A DNA stretch of 64,000 nt, from contig JAVBLC010000002.1 in the NCBI GenBank assembly GCA_031553805.1, positions 62,001 to 126,000 of the forward strand, written 5' to 3'. Numbering within the stretch: position 1 is the first letter of the stretch; every line of letters starts with the position of its first letter. This DNA is from JAITVB01 sp031553805. GTDB taxonomy: Bacteria; Bacteroidota; Bacteroidia; Bacteroidales; Rikenellaceae. The notes under the pieces were generated by a model, which did no database searches, was not told where the DNA came from, and saw only the letters and a list, made by a program, of their open reading frames with translations. Of this stretch, positions 1 to 7,794 are shown piece by piece. Both the position numbers and the translations under genes were made by a program.

Positions 1-255
1 AACCGAGGCCGAGAACGGAAGCACCGATGTCAAGTTCATCTTGCTGACAGCCATATTCCAGCAGAAAGAGGCTGCCGTGGCCGCCGCCACGCAGGTCAGC
101 ATAACGGGGTCGAAGAGCAGGCAAAGGTATGACCACGCCTTAGCCCAAAGGTTTCCCTCGGCAAGGCTCCAGCCCAGGGCGTTGATCCTCCATTTGCCGA
201 CGATCTGGGCATAGGCGGAAAAGACGACAATCCCTATTATATAGATATATCCCAT
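1..255 (-). CDS. Partial DMT/SMR-like small membrane protein (N-terminal part)
   Basis: The reading frame starts at the ATG at 255 and runs off the left edge; about 85 codons are visible. The protein opens with a hydrophobic segment (MGYIYIIGIVVFSAYAQIVG), has a short polar stretch, then a second hydrophobic segment (PVMLTCVAAATAASFCWNMA). This pattern, with a conserved small/aromatic helix followed by a polar turn, resembles the EamA/SMR drug-metabolite transporter type and the ArnE/ArnF lipid-linked sugar flippase subunits, but the visible part is too short to decide. The start overlaps the end of the WecE-like aminotransferase gene by 19 bases, so the two are almost certainly cotranscribed, and a role in moving a lipid-linked sugar would fit that context (inference). 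Confidence 0.6.
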   Translation of the reverse strand, partial: MGYIYIIGIVVFSAYAQIVGKWRINALGWSLAEGNLWAKAWSYLCLLFDPVMLTCVAAATAASFCWNMAVSKMNLTSVLPFSASV

Positions 256-1334
256 TTTATTGTCAATTCCGACACACGGTCGATCTGGTCGTCGGTGAGT
301 TCGTGGAACAGGGGCAGGCGCAACAGGCATTCGGAGAAACGTACGGCATGGGGCAATTCGCGGCCGTCGGCGAACCGTTGCCCGTAGGGGCTCGAATGCA
401 GTGGATGGTAATGGAACGGAGCGTGTATGCCGTTTTCCGCCAGGTGGGCTATGAGCCTGTCCCTGTCCCTGCGGTCACGGCACACGAGATAGAATATGTG
501 GCTACTGCCCTGGCCGTGCGGCAATTCCATAGATATGTCCCGCAGGTTATCCGCATAGCGTCCCCATTGCCGGCAGCGCCTGACAATGATGTTTTCGGCG
601 GCCTGGAGCTGCCCCCACAGGAATGCCGCGCCCAACTCCGGAATGGCGTATGATCCGCCCGTGTCCGTCCATTCGTAGCCGGGGACTTCCCCGCGCTCGA
701 AATCGAGGCGGTTGGTTCCCTTAAGCCACAGGTATTCGGCACGGCTAACCATTCCGGGATTATTGATACCGAGCATCCCGCCCTCGCCGCAGTGTATGTT
801 CTTTGTTTCGTGGAACGAATAGCAGGCCAGGTCGCCGTCGTGGCCCAGTTCGGGCGAGGTTACCCCGTGCGCGGCGTCTTCCACCACGTAAAGGCCGTAT
901 TTGCGGGCGACGGCGCAAATGGTCTCCATGTCGCACCTGACGCCGTTATAATGCACCGCGACTATCGCTTTGGTGCGGGGCGTGACGAGGGCCTCGATCG
1001 AGGAGGCGTCCATATCCGGATGCCCGGCAAGCGAATCCGCAAAGCGCAGTTCGGCGCCGAATTTGGCGAAAGCGAGCGCCGTGGACACGAAGGTGTAGGA
1101 GGGGACGATCACCTGGTCGCCGCATCCGATCCCGCAGAGCATTGCCGCCATCTCCAGTGCGGAAGTGCAACTGGTGGTCATCAGGGCCCGTTTGAAGTTC
1201 AGCTCCCGCTCGAAATGCCCATTGCACAGCCGCGTGAAATGGCCGTCGGCGGATAGTTTGCCCAGTTTTACGGCTTCGGATATATGGCCGTACTCGAATC
1301 CGCAAACGTATGGCTTATTGAACGGAATGGTCAT
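237..1334 (-). CDS. dTDP-4-amino-4,6-dideoxygalactose transaminase-like (WecE/RffA type, DegT/DnrJ/EryC1 family)
   Basis: A 365-residue PLP-dependent sugar aminotransferase. Its N-terminus (IPFNKPYV) and the segments TTSCTSALEMAAML, VPSYTFVSTALAFAKFGAE and CYSFHETKN closely follow the E. coli WecE pattern; K178 in the SFHETKN motif is the expected PLP-binding lysine and the D-A-A-H of VVEDAAHGV the cofactor-contacting segment. Family members transfer an amino group to a 4-keto-6-deoxy nucleotide sugar for surface glycans. The start overlaps the upstream membrane protein gene by about 20 bases and its end overlaps the next gene, so the three form a tight operon. The exact sugar product cannot be read from the sequence; other DegT-family specificities remain possible. 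Confidence 0.85.
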   Translation of the reverse strand: MTIPFNKPYVCGFEYGHISEAVKLGKLSADGHFTRLCNGHFERELNFKRALMTTSCTSALEMAAMLCGIGCGDQVIVPSYTFVSTALAFAKFGAELRFADSLAGHPDMDASSIEALVTPRTKAIVAVHYNGVRCDMETICAVARKYGLYVVEDAAHGVTSPELGHDGDLACYSFHETKNIHCGEGGMLGINNPGMVSRAEYLWLKGTNRLDFERGEVPGYEWTDTGGSYAIPELGAAFLWGQLQAAENIIVRRCRQWGRYADNLRDISMELPHGQGSSHIFYLVCRDRRDRDRLIAHLAENGIHAPFHYHPLHSSPYGQRFADGRELPHAVRFSECLLRLPLFHELTDDQIDRVSELTIKWDISI

Positions 1335-3180
1335 CGTAGCTTATTCTGTAAAGGGTACGCGATCCCAGTTCGGTTTTCTCTTCGATCCTGAAGCCTCGGG
1401 ACTGCACCCATTGGGCCTTGCGGGGGGTGATCACGTAATGTATTCCGTTCTCCTTGATAAACTTTATCTGGGCGCTGCGCAGCCTTTCCACGGGTATTTT
1501 ATTCGATTCGACCCAGCGGTAGAACGTCGAGTTCTCTATCGATGCGAGAACTGCGTAGTCGCGCACCTCATCGGGGCTGTAGCTTATGTCGTAAACGTCG
1601 AGCCTTATGGGGAAATAGTCGTTGCGCAGGCGCCGTGTAGCCGCGAAGGGGGCTATATAGTTGACATCGCGTACGAGTTCACTGTCGTCTTCCAGGCGGT
1701 TGGAGGCGTCGATCCAGGCTATGGGGCCTTCGGCCTCGTTTATTTTGCGGAGGGAGTCCACGTTCACCGGGTTCCCCCTGAATGTTTTGTCGCGGAGCCC
1801 TATAAACACCATGCCCGCCGCAACTATCAATACGGCAATGACTTTACCCGTTATGCGGCGTCCGGTGAGAAACATCGCCAGCAGCATCGTTTCCAGTATA
1901 AACGCGAGCGGCACGCTCAATTCGGTCGACAGTTGCGTCGCATCGCGCACGAACCATATCAGGCAGGAGAACACTATCCCGGCGATTATCGCCGCGAATA
2001 TAACTATGTTTTCCCTGGCCAGCGCGACGACACTCCTGCGGTCGTCCCGGCCGAGCAGTGCGAACATCAGCACGCAGGGGGCCAAGTTCGCCGCGACCCT
2101 CACGGCGAATCCTTCGGCATATTCCCGGACCATGGGCATCGTGAATTCCGTGAATGCGCGCTCTATCTGTTGAGTGAAGGACAGGTAGCTGGTAAAGTAG
2201 GGGTTTTCTTTTGCCGTCAGGGTATAGAATGCCGCAAACCATAATGCTCCGAAGGCAAGGGCGGCCACGTCCTTCCAGTATTGACCGCTGCGCCGTCCCT
2301 TCCAGAATCCGGCGGCAAGGACTATGAACGCGCCGGTGAAGAACGCCGGGGCGGTCGTCGAAATCAGCAGGCTGCAGATAACCAGGGGCAGCGTTTTGTT
2401 TTTCGAGAGCAGGGTCCAGGCGATTATGCACATCACCACATAGATCTTTTCCGGTATTACGTTGTGGAACGGCAGGGTAAAGAATTTGTATTCGGCGTCG
2501 ATCAGGTGCACCATCATTATGGGGACTAAAAAGACGAGGCACGCGAGCCACGGCGTTTTCCGTCCCGCCCTGCTGCAGTATTTCCCGATGATGGCGGCGA
2601 TGCCCAGCACCGCTATGCCTGCCGTCATCGGAAGTGTGACGAAGATACGGGCGTTGAAGTAATTCCCGGACAGGTTGCCCGCCAGGGCGGCCAGATGCAT
2701 ATCGAACCAGTGGTACATCCCGGGGCTTTGCAGGGCGGGATACATCAGGTCGATATTGGTCGATTCGATGCCGCTGCGGTCCACGTAATTCGCCAGCGCC
2801 GCATAGTACGAATGGTCGTAGTGGAGCGAATAGAGGTTGCCCTCAAGGTCGTAAGCCGCGAAATATTTCAACGCGGCCAACAGGGCGAATACCCCGAGGA
2901 ATAGCGCCGCCGCCGCAGGGCTCACCTTCACCGGGCGCCAGCGGGGCAGCCTGAACCGGGCGCCGAAAAGCAACAGGGGAATCACTCCGGCAAGGATGGT
3001 CGCGCCCGCGCAGTTCACGATGGCATACAGGGTGACGATCAGCAGGGTTCCCAACGACAGCCTGCGGAAAGCATATCCGAACCCGTCCTCGCCGTCCTCG
3101 CCGCCCGCAATGGCGGCTATATGGCCTAACAGGTACGATGCTGCCGTCAACCCCGCCGCCACCAAAATATACATGATCAT
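1315..3180 (-). CDS. Large polytopic membrane protein with soluble C-terminal domain, probably in surface glycan assembly
   Basis: A 621-residue protein with about ten or more hydrophobic segments over residues 1-470 and a mostly polar C-terminal domain of about 150 residues. The loop after the first helices carries HYDHSYYAALANYVDRSG and SPGMYHWFDMHLAAL, rich in aromatic and acidic residues, as seen in extracytoplasmic loops of lipid-sugar-dependent glycosyltransferases and polymerases. I do not recognise the family. It is translationally coupled to the WecE-like aminotransferase (20-base overlap), which suggests a membrane step in the same glycan pathway (inference). ATG codons at codons 1 and 3 are both possible starts; an AGGAA lies just upstream. 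The gene contains many ATA and AGG codons, unlike the later part of the window. Confidence 0.6.
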   Translation of the reverse strand: MIMYILVAAGLTAASYLLGHIAAIAGGEDGEDGFGYAFRRLSLGTLLIVTLYAIVNCAGATILAGVIPLLLFGARFRLPRWRPVKVSPAAAALFLGVFALLAALKYFAAYDLEGNLYSLHYDHSYYAALANYVDRSGIESTNIDLMYPALQSPGMYHWFDMHLAALAGNLSGNYFNARIFVTLPMTAGIAVLGIAAIIGKYCSRAGRKTPWLACLVFLVPIMMVHLIDAEYKFFTLPFHNVIPEKIYVVMCIIAWTLLSKNKTLPLVICSLLISTTAPAFFTGAFIVLAAGFWKGRRSGQYWKDVAALAFGALWFAAFYTLTAKENPYFTSYLSFTQQIERAFTEFTMPMVREYAEGFAVRVAANLAPCVLMFALLGRDDRRSVVALARENIVIFAAIIAGIVFSCLIWFVRDATQLSTELSVPLAFILETMLLAMFLTGRRITGKVIAVLIVAAGMVFIGLRDKTFRGNPVNVDSLRKINEAEGPIAWIDASNRLEDDSELVRDVNYIAPFAATRRLRNDYFPIRLDVYDISYSPDEVRDYAVLASIENSTFYRWVESNKIPVERLRSAQIKFIKENGIHYVITPRKAQWVQSRGFRIEEKTELGSRTLYRISYDDHSVQ

Positions 3181-3201
3181 TTCCTATACCCCCCCTTTAG
3201 C

Positions 3202-3232
3202 ACCTATGCGAGGTTATCAGCCTCGCATAGGT
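3202..3232. terminator. 12-bp perfect inverted repeat between the fimbrillin gene and the glycan operon
   Basis: ACCTATGCGAGG (3202-3213) and its exact reverse complement (3221-3232) are separated by 7 bases. The hairpin lies between two minus-strand genes. There is no T run after it on either strand, so it may be a Rho-dependent or processing-type 3' end or a protein site rather than a classic intrinsic terminator. Confidence 0.45.
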
Positions 3233-3284
3233 AATGAATGTTAATATCGAAAGTCCGTCGCTGCCGCCGTGGGCAGCAAACGAG

Positions 3285-4400
3285 TTAGTACTCGTAGCTT
3301 GCGTCGTCCTTCACGTCGATATCATCGTCACCGTCATCCGCCCATGGCATCTCATCGGTATCGGCGGTTACTGTGATGCGTGTACCGACCGGTGTCGTCA
3401 GCGGTCCGGGTTTGAAGATATACGTGTACCTTTTGCCTGCAGTCCATGAAGTTATGCCGGCAAAGACGCTGAAAGGAATCTCCTCCGTTAAATCATCGGT
3501 AATGGCACTACCAGTGGTTCCGAGAATCTTGTACGTAACAGACAGAGTCGCGTCGGGACCGGATATCGACCACGGCAGAACGAAGAACGATGTGAATTCT
3601 GCTTTTCTGGTGGTGGTATTGTCGTCCTGTTCGGCAGTCGTTGAGTTCATATTGATGGCAACCGTAGTTTCCATATTTGCCATCGGGTAATCGCCGACTA
3701 CGGAGTTAGCGAAAACGGCGCCCGAAGCGGTGGCCGTCAGGTCGCCCGTAACAGGTACGCTTGCAACGCTCACGTCTGAAACAGATATCTGAAGATACTC
3801 ACCGTTGCCGGTCACGTCATCGTCGCCTTGAGCCACCGCGAACATCACCTGGGATACCGTATGCTTGAAAAGGAGTTGTATTGGATCAGCATTCGGCAGT
3901 ATATCGCCCGAAATGGCGTAAACGGTCTCCTTCAGCGGAAGGCTCGCAAAACCGGTTTTTGTTATGCTGGTGCCGTCGAAAGCGAAACCTTCTCCTACAA
4001 AGTCTATTTGGGCTCCGGTTGCATCGTTACCGGCCAGAGCTCCAAACTGTACTTGAGCGTCGGCAGTCATGTAAAGGGTGAGAGGAATGGTCCCGGCAAA
4101 ATCGGAGGTGGTGATCATATTTTCCGGCTTCAAGTCTCCGGGCGTTATCAAATAGAACTGGGTAATGGGATTTCCGGCTGCGTCTATCACGTTACCCGCC
4201 GTGGCATTGACAAAAACGGTAATAGTCCTGTTCGCCATATTATTTATCTCGCCGGCATTGGACTTTGTTGTCTGACCGGTGGCGACGCGGAATTTGAGAG
4301 GGGTGCGGTCACTGTTCTGGTCAATGACTTCGCTTTTTGAACAGCTCGACATTATGACTGCAAGTGACAATGCCGCAAAAGCTAAAATTAATTTTTTCAT
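3285..4400 (-). CDS. Fimbrillin-like lipoprotein (Mfa-like/FimA-type major subunit candidate)
   Basis: A 371-residue secreted lipoprotein. The N-terminus MKKLILAFAALSLAVIMSSC has a signal peptide with a lipobox ending at C20. The segment after it (TPLKFRVATGQTTKSNAGEI...), with an Arg/Lys-bearing early strand, is typical of the fimbrillin (Mfa_like) family, whose members are lipidated, cleaved at a basic site by a gingipain-like protease and polymerised into fimbriae by strand exchange. The rest is beta-rich and low in charge, and it ends in an Asp-rich tail (MPWADDGDDDIDVKDDASYEY). It is the last gene of a DUF3575-DUF5119-fimbrillin set and seems to have its own -7 element at 4463-4470, which fits higher expression of the structural subunit. 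Which fimbrial position it fills (stalk or tip) is not certain. Confidence 0.75.
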   Translation of the reverse strand: MKKLILAFAALSLAVIMSSCSKSEVIDQNSDRTPLKFRVATGQTTKSNAGEINNMANRTITVFVNATAGNVIDAAGNPITQFYLITPGDLKPENMITTSDFAGTIPLTLYMTADAQVQFGALAGNDATGAQIDFVGEGFAFDGTSITKTGFASLPLKETVYAISGDILPNADPIQLLFKHTVSQVMFAVAQGDDDVTGNGEYLQISVSDVSVASVPVTGDLTATASGAVFANSVVGDYPMANMETTVAINMNSTTAEQDDNTTTRKAEFTSFFVLPWSISGPDATLSVTYKILGTTGSAITDDLTEEIPFSVFAGITSWTAGKRYTYIFKPGPLTTPVGTRITVTADTDEMPWADDGDDDIDVKDDASYEY

Positions 4401-4462
4401 GTGTGTGTGGTCTTATTAGTTAGTTGGTTGTTTAGTTGCTATTTCAGTGAGATTTTCAGGTG

Positions 4463-4470
4463 CAAATATA
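4463..4470 (-). promoter_or_regulatory. Candidate -7 element (TATATTTG) for the fimbrillin gene
   Basis: Read on the minus strand this is an exact match to the Bacteroidetes -7 consensus TAnnTTTG, 63 bases upstream of the fimbrillin start. A TTTG lies upstream at 4486-4489, but at 15 bases the spacing is shorter than the 19 found elsewhere in the window. The site suggests that the subunit gene is also transcribed independently of the upstream operon. Confidence 0.5.
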
Positions 4471-4511
4471 TGTGCTTTTTTAATACAAATGTTTTTTTTT
4501 GTGAGATTTTT

Positions 4512-5540
4512 TTATAATAGGACATCCTGGGTTTCCTCATTGCCCCATGGGTCCACATCGACATCTCCGTTGTCATCGGGCGACGGTCCGGGCGATGGTT
4601 TGGGCAGCGTAACCGCGATCCTGATCTCCAGATTAAGGCCCGCATCGCAGACCCCGCGGTCGATCCGGTCTTTTATCTTCGCCGCTATCGCCTCTACCTG
4701 GGCCGATATATCCTCGGAGACCCTGTGGATACGTTCGTTTGTAAGTACGAACGCGAGATCCGCTGTATATACCCGCCCGCCGGAGAGGTCGAGCGGTGGC
4801 CCGAACGTTGCCAATGCTGTTTCGACATTACCAACGGTTGCCGATGGCGGATTATTGTTCGTAAATGTTAAAGTATTGACTACAGGGGTATGCGTAGGCA
4901 TCCGGGTAGACACGATCACACCGCCCGAAAGGCCGTGCAATTCGCCCGTGACGCGCCGCGAGGCGAGCAGGTAATTGATGTTCTCGATCTCCACGATCAC
5001 TTTTATGCGGTACACGAGACGGCACGGGACGTACTCTATGGAGTCGCTGACATAATAGCGGAGATCGCCGCGCTGCAACTGCCCGTCGATATATTTTACG
5101 GTGAACGTGTTTTTGCTTTTGATGGTTTTCAGCAGGGCGGTGGAAGCGAGGGTGTCGGGTTCGTTCACCACGATATCGCCGTTGGGCCTTATGCGGGCGA
5201 TGGTAGCATAGGCTTCGAAGGTGTCGTAATTTTTCGTGCCGCGGAAACTGACGTAGTCTATCCCGCTGCCCAGCGTGCCGTTGACTATCAGTGTTTTGTA
5301 GTTGCCCGGCGCAAGTTGCAATGTATCTATGGGACGATCGGTCACAAACTCCCTTGGGGTGGCGGAATTGTTGCCGTAGAACATTATTGTCCACTGATCC
5401 GGATCGATACGCGCGCGGCTCCAGTCGCATTTTATTTTAACCAGGGGGCGCGATATCACATCCAGATCGCGCTGTTCGGTGCAACCCGCGAGCGCCGTGG
5501 CAAGGGCCAGGATGCCCAATATACTGTAGCGGATCTTCAT
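4512..5540 (-). CDS. DUF5119-type lipoprotein of a fimbrial operon
   Basis: A 342-residue lipoprotein starting MKIRYSILGILALATALAGC (lipobox ending at C20). The conserved pattern after the signal peptide (LVKIKCDWSRA, DQWTIMFYGNN, TLQLAPGNYKTLIVNG) is that of DUF5119 proteins, which in Bacteroidales sit between DUF3575 proteins and fimbrillins and are thought to serve as fimbrial anchors or accessory subunits. The start at 5540 is preferred over an upstream ATG at 5573 because it puts the lipobox at the right distance, follows an AGGAAAGGAGGG stretch, and gives an ATGA overlap with the upstream gene's stop. It ends in a Pro/Asp-rich tail (PSPGPSPDDNGDVDVDPWG). The precise role is inferred from context. 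Confidence 0.75.
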   Translation of the reverse strand: MKIRYSILGILALATALAGCTEQRDLDVISRPLVKIKCDWSRARIDPDQWTIMFYGNNSATPREFVTDRPIDTLQLAPGNYKTLIVNGTLGSGIDYVSFRGTKNYDTFEAYATIARIRPNGDIVVNEPDTLASTALLKTIKSKNTFTVKYIDGQLQRGDLRYYVSDSIEYVPCRLVYRIKVIVEIENINYLLASRRVTGELHGLSGGVIVSTRMPTHTPVVNTLTFTNNNPPSATVGNVETALATFGPPLDLSGGRVYTADLAFVLTNERIHRVSEDISAQVEAIAAKIKDRIDRGVCDAGLNLEIRIAVTLPKPSPGPSPDDNGDVDVDPWGNEETQDVLL

Positions 5541-6916
5541 TTTTGCCCTCCTTTCCTGTTCGCTATCAGCCATACCAGCGAAAGGTTAACTTTCGTGAGG
5601 GCGATCCCGCTCCATTTTCCTGTCTCGCGCCACATCAGGTGGTATTGTCCCTGGTCGTCGTACAGTGGCCTGTCGTACGTACGGTACTCGGAAGTCGAAA
5701 AATATCCGGCCCCGATCCCGGCCTCCAGCGAGAGATTGCGGGCGATCGGAAAGGCATACCCTGCCGTGAGACCGACCGACCACGACGCGTCGCCCTGGCA
5801 GCCGTCGCGCAACTGCACGTCGTAGCGCTGCCAGTAGCGGCCGTAGATCCCGAATACCAGACCTCTGAGCGGTTTGCGCCACTCCGGATTTTTCTGTCTG
5901 CGCGATTCGCTGGCAATGTTCAGCCAATAGCGTCCCGAAAAGCCGTATTCCAGCGTCTGCAAAGCATAGAGATGGTTAGGCGCGCGCCAATATGAAAATG
6001 CGGCATCGCCCACCACCGACCAGCGTTCGCCTATGGGAATCTCCACACCAAGGTTGGCCGCGCCGACCATATCATAGAGCAGGTTGGTCTTCAATGCGAC
6101 GGGATATCTTACGCCGGAGGAGGGGGATTGTAACTGTAATTGCGGCTGTGTTTCAGGCTGTGTTTCAGGCAGGGATTCGGGTTGGTCTCCCTGTTGTGGT
6201 TTGTCCTGCACCGGCAATGAGGGCTGTTCGGACTGCGGTTCCGATGTCACGGGCACAACAGGTACCACCGTATCGGGATGGATTGTAAGCTCCTCGGCCG
6301 CAACAGCCCTGTCGTCGTCCGCCTGCTGTTGCACGGGATAGGTGATGGCCGCCGAAGTTTCGTCCTGCCCGGCATGGCCGGGCCCGGCGGCGGCAAACGG
6401 AATGCCGCCGTCGTATTTCGACAGCATGGCATTTATGGCGCTTACGTTGTTCTGTTGTAAGGAGTAATATATCTCGGGGGACGCATCGGCAGGAACCCGC
6501 CCGTCGCAATATACGACCCTGACCGAGTTGTCCTCGGATGAGCCATCCGTATTGAAACAAAATGTGAAGCACCTCTTTCTAAACAACGGAAACTCCCCGC
6601 ACAGGTATGTGCGCACGACCGCCGCTCTGATCGCAGCCATATTCAACGCCACCGGATTATCCTTCTCCGCAGGCGGCACGAAGGCCTCAAGCCTTATGTA
6701 TCCGTTGCCCGAGAGTATGATGTCCTTATTTCGGGTGACGGTTGCTGTCAATAGTTTAAGGTTGGAATTATTCAGGCTGTAGTCCGGATAGAGGATGTCG
6801 CTGCCCGGCCGGAAGCTTATGAGCGCAGAGGAGGAGGGGGGAGGCGTTGCGCACATTGCACGCAACGAAAAGGATAATATGGCAAACACCATTAATACGA
6901 CACTCCTGACGCCCAT
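5537..6916 (-). CDS. DUF3575 outer-membrane-type protein of the fimbrial operon
   Basis: A 459-residue secreted protein. It has an N-terminal signal sequence (VVLMVFAILSFSLRAMCA), then about 150 residues resembling the OmpA-like/DUF3868-type N-terminal region of fimbrial assembly proteins, a Pro/Gln/Glu-rich linker (roughly residues 195-270, with repeated ETQPETQPQLQLQ), and a C-terminal DUF3575 domain starting VALKTNLLYDMVGAANLGVEI. DUF3575 proteins look like small outer-membrane barrels and are commonly the first gene of Bacteroidales fimbrial operons. The stop codon overlaps the start of the DUF5119 gene (ATGA). Role in anchoring or export of the fimbria is inferred. Confidence 0.75.
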   Translation of the reverse strand: MGVRSVVLMVFAILSFSLRAMCATPPPSSSALISFRPGSDILYPDYSLNNSNLKLLTATVTRNKDIILSGNGYIRLEAFVPPAEKDNPVALNMAAIRAAVVRTYLCGEFPLFRKRCFTFCFNTDGSSEDNSVRVVYCDGRVPADASPEIYYSLQQNNVSAINAMLSKYDGGIPFAAAGPGHAGQDETSAAITYPVQQQADDDRAVAAEELTIHPDTVVPVVPVTSEPQSEQPSLPVQDKPQQGDQPESLPETQPETQPQLQLQSPSSGVRYPVALKTNLLYDMVGAANLGVEIPIGERWSVVGDAAFSYWRAPNHLYALQTLEYGFSGRYWLNIASESRRQKNPEWRKPLRGLVFGIYGRYWQRYDVQLRDGCQGDASWSVGLTAGYAFPIARNLSLEAGIGAGYFSTSEYRTYDRPLYDDQGQYHLMWRETGKWSGIALTKVNLSLVWLIANRKGGQK

Positions 6917-7091
6917 TCCGTTATTTATATTATTTGAAATTTTTAAATCAGTTTATGTGAGCATTCCTGTAATCCGTAATAACGGCTATTCTGCTATTTG
7001 AGAGAGATAAAATATGGACATGCAGCATTATTTACCCGGGTGGAAATATGTATTATCGCGCTTTGCATAGCAAACGCCTTAGATTAGACGG

Positions 7092-7122
7092 CAAATATAC
7101 TTCTTTTTTACATAACGTCAAA
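7092..7122 (-). promoter_or_regulatory. Promoter of the fimbrial operon
   Basis: On the minus strand TTTG (7119-7122) is followed after 19 bases by TATATTTG (7092-7099), a full match to the Bacteroidetes consensus. Transcription would begin near 7085, leaving a leader of about 170 bases before the DUF3575 start. Confidence 0.65.
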
Positions 7123-7318
7123 AAATGATCTCTTTATTCCTTGTATGTGAAGACGATAACCTATAAATTTGTATGTGATTCCTGCCTGCGCGGCCCGGAT
7201 TCCGAAAATGGAGCCTGCGGCGGACAATGTTCATTAGGTACGGAACCTGCAGATAATAAGGCGAAATTTGAGATAATGGTGCCGGCACCACCACATTAGA
7301 AGAGCAGAAAAACAAAGC

Positions 7319-7350
7319 AAATCCATGAAAATAGACTGTTTCATGGATTT
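7319..7350. terminator. 12-bp perfect hairpin with T-rich flanks (bidirectional terminator shape)
   Basis: AAATCCATGAAA (7319-7330) and its exact complement (7339-7350) enclose an 8-base loop. On the plus strand a T-rich tract (TTTTTCTTTT) runs to 7356. No annotated plus-strand gene feeds it, so either it ends an unseen small transcript or it stops read-through from the tRNA on the minus strand. Confidence 0.45.
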
Positions 7351-7464
7351 TTCTTTTGGGACATACCCCCTCAGAAGTGCATAAAATGGCTGGTCTGTGC
7401 ATAAGTATTTGGTAAATAGCGCAATGCGATTTACGAAATTCGCCAGTACCGAAAAGTTTGGCAT

Positions 7465-7502
7465 AAAAAAAGCGCCGACAATCATCTGATTATCAGCGCT
7501 TT
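7465..7502 (-). terminator. Intrinsic terminator of tRNA-Lys
   Basis: AGCGCTGATAATC pairs with GATTGTCGGCGCT (13 pairs including two G-T) around a 4-base loop. It is followed on the minus strand by a run of seven T, and lies directly 3' of the tRNA. Confidence 0.85.
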
Positions 7503-7514
7503 TCTGTTTAAAAG

Positions 7515-7587
7515 TGATCCCGCTGGGGCTCGAACCCAGGACCCCAACATTAAAAGTGTTGTGCTCTACCTGCTGAGCTACGGAATC
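7515..7587 (-). tRNA. tRNA-Lys (anticodon UUU)
   Basis: Seventy-three bases fold into a standard cloverleaf. The acceptor stem GATTCCG pairs with CGGGATC (one G-T), with discriminator A and no encoded CCA. The D arm contains AGCTCAGCAGGTAGAGC, the anticodon stem is CAACA/TGTTG with loop CTTTTAA (anticodon TTT), and the T arm contains GGTTCGAGCCC. A consensus promoter lies upstream and an intrinsic terminator downstream, so it is a single-gene transcript. Confidence 0.95.
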
Positions 7588-7603
7588 TCCTTTTTTGCGG
7601 GGG

Positions 7604-7634
7604 CAAAAGTAATTAAAAAAAACGTTTTTCCAAA
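7604..7634 (-). promoter_or_regulatory. Promoter of tRNA-Lys
   Basis: On the minus strand TTTG (7631-7634), 19 bases, then TACTTTTG (7604-7611): a full match to TTTG-N19-TAnnTTTG, placed 16 bases before the tRNA 5' end. Confidence 0.75.
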
Positions 7635-7748
7635 CCTTTTTCAATTGATACCCCAAAAGGCTGTTCCGAAATCTTTGCCAAACCTCCGAAATCATCCGGA
7701 AAACCCCAAAGAATCCCCTTGCCTGTGAACTTTTCTGAAAATTTTCGT

Positions 7749-7756
7749 TAGCTTTG
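7749..7756 (+). promoter_or_regulatory. -7 element TAGCTTTG upstream of the esterase/folP genes
   Basis: Exact TAnnTTTG match 38 bases before the start at 7795. The -33 region has only a weak TGTG. Confidence 0.5.
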
Positions 7757-7794
7757 TAAGGATCCTAGCAAACGAAAAAAGAAGAAAAATTCCG

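Larger units (their letters stand above)
6917..7464. other. Intergenic stretch between the fimbrial operon and tRNA-Lys
   Basis: No convincing gene is visible here. It holds the operon promoter (7092-7122), a long leader, and a perfect 12-bp hairpin at 7319-7350. Short open frames on both strands lack recognisable start contexts and family features. It is AT-richer than the flanking genes. Confidence 0.5.

Noticed and set aside
6918..6984. Invertible fimbrial promoter flanked by CCGTTATT/AATAACGG
   Set aside because: The inverted repeat is only 8 bp and does not flank the consensus promoter at 7092-7122; no recombinase gene is near.
7515..7587. tRNA-Lys as an attachment site of an integrated island
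   Set aside because: No integrase and no repeat of the tRNA 3' end were seen within the window; only base composition hints at transfer.
7234..7695. Minus-strand frame with GDSVAQQVEHNTFNVGVLGSSPSG
   Set aside because: This peptide is the translation of tRNA-Lys and its flanks.
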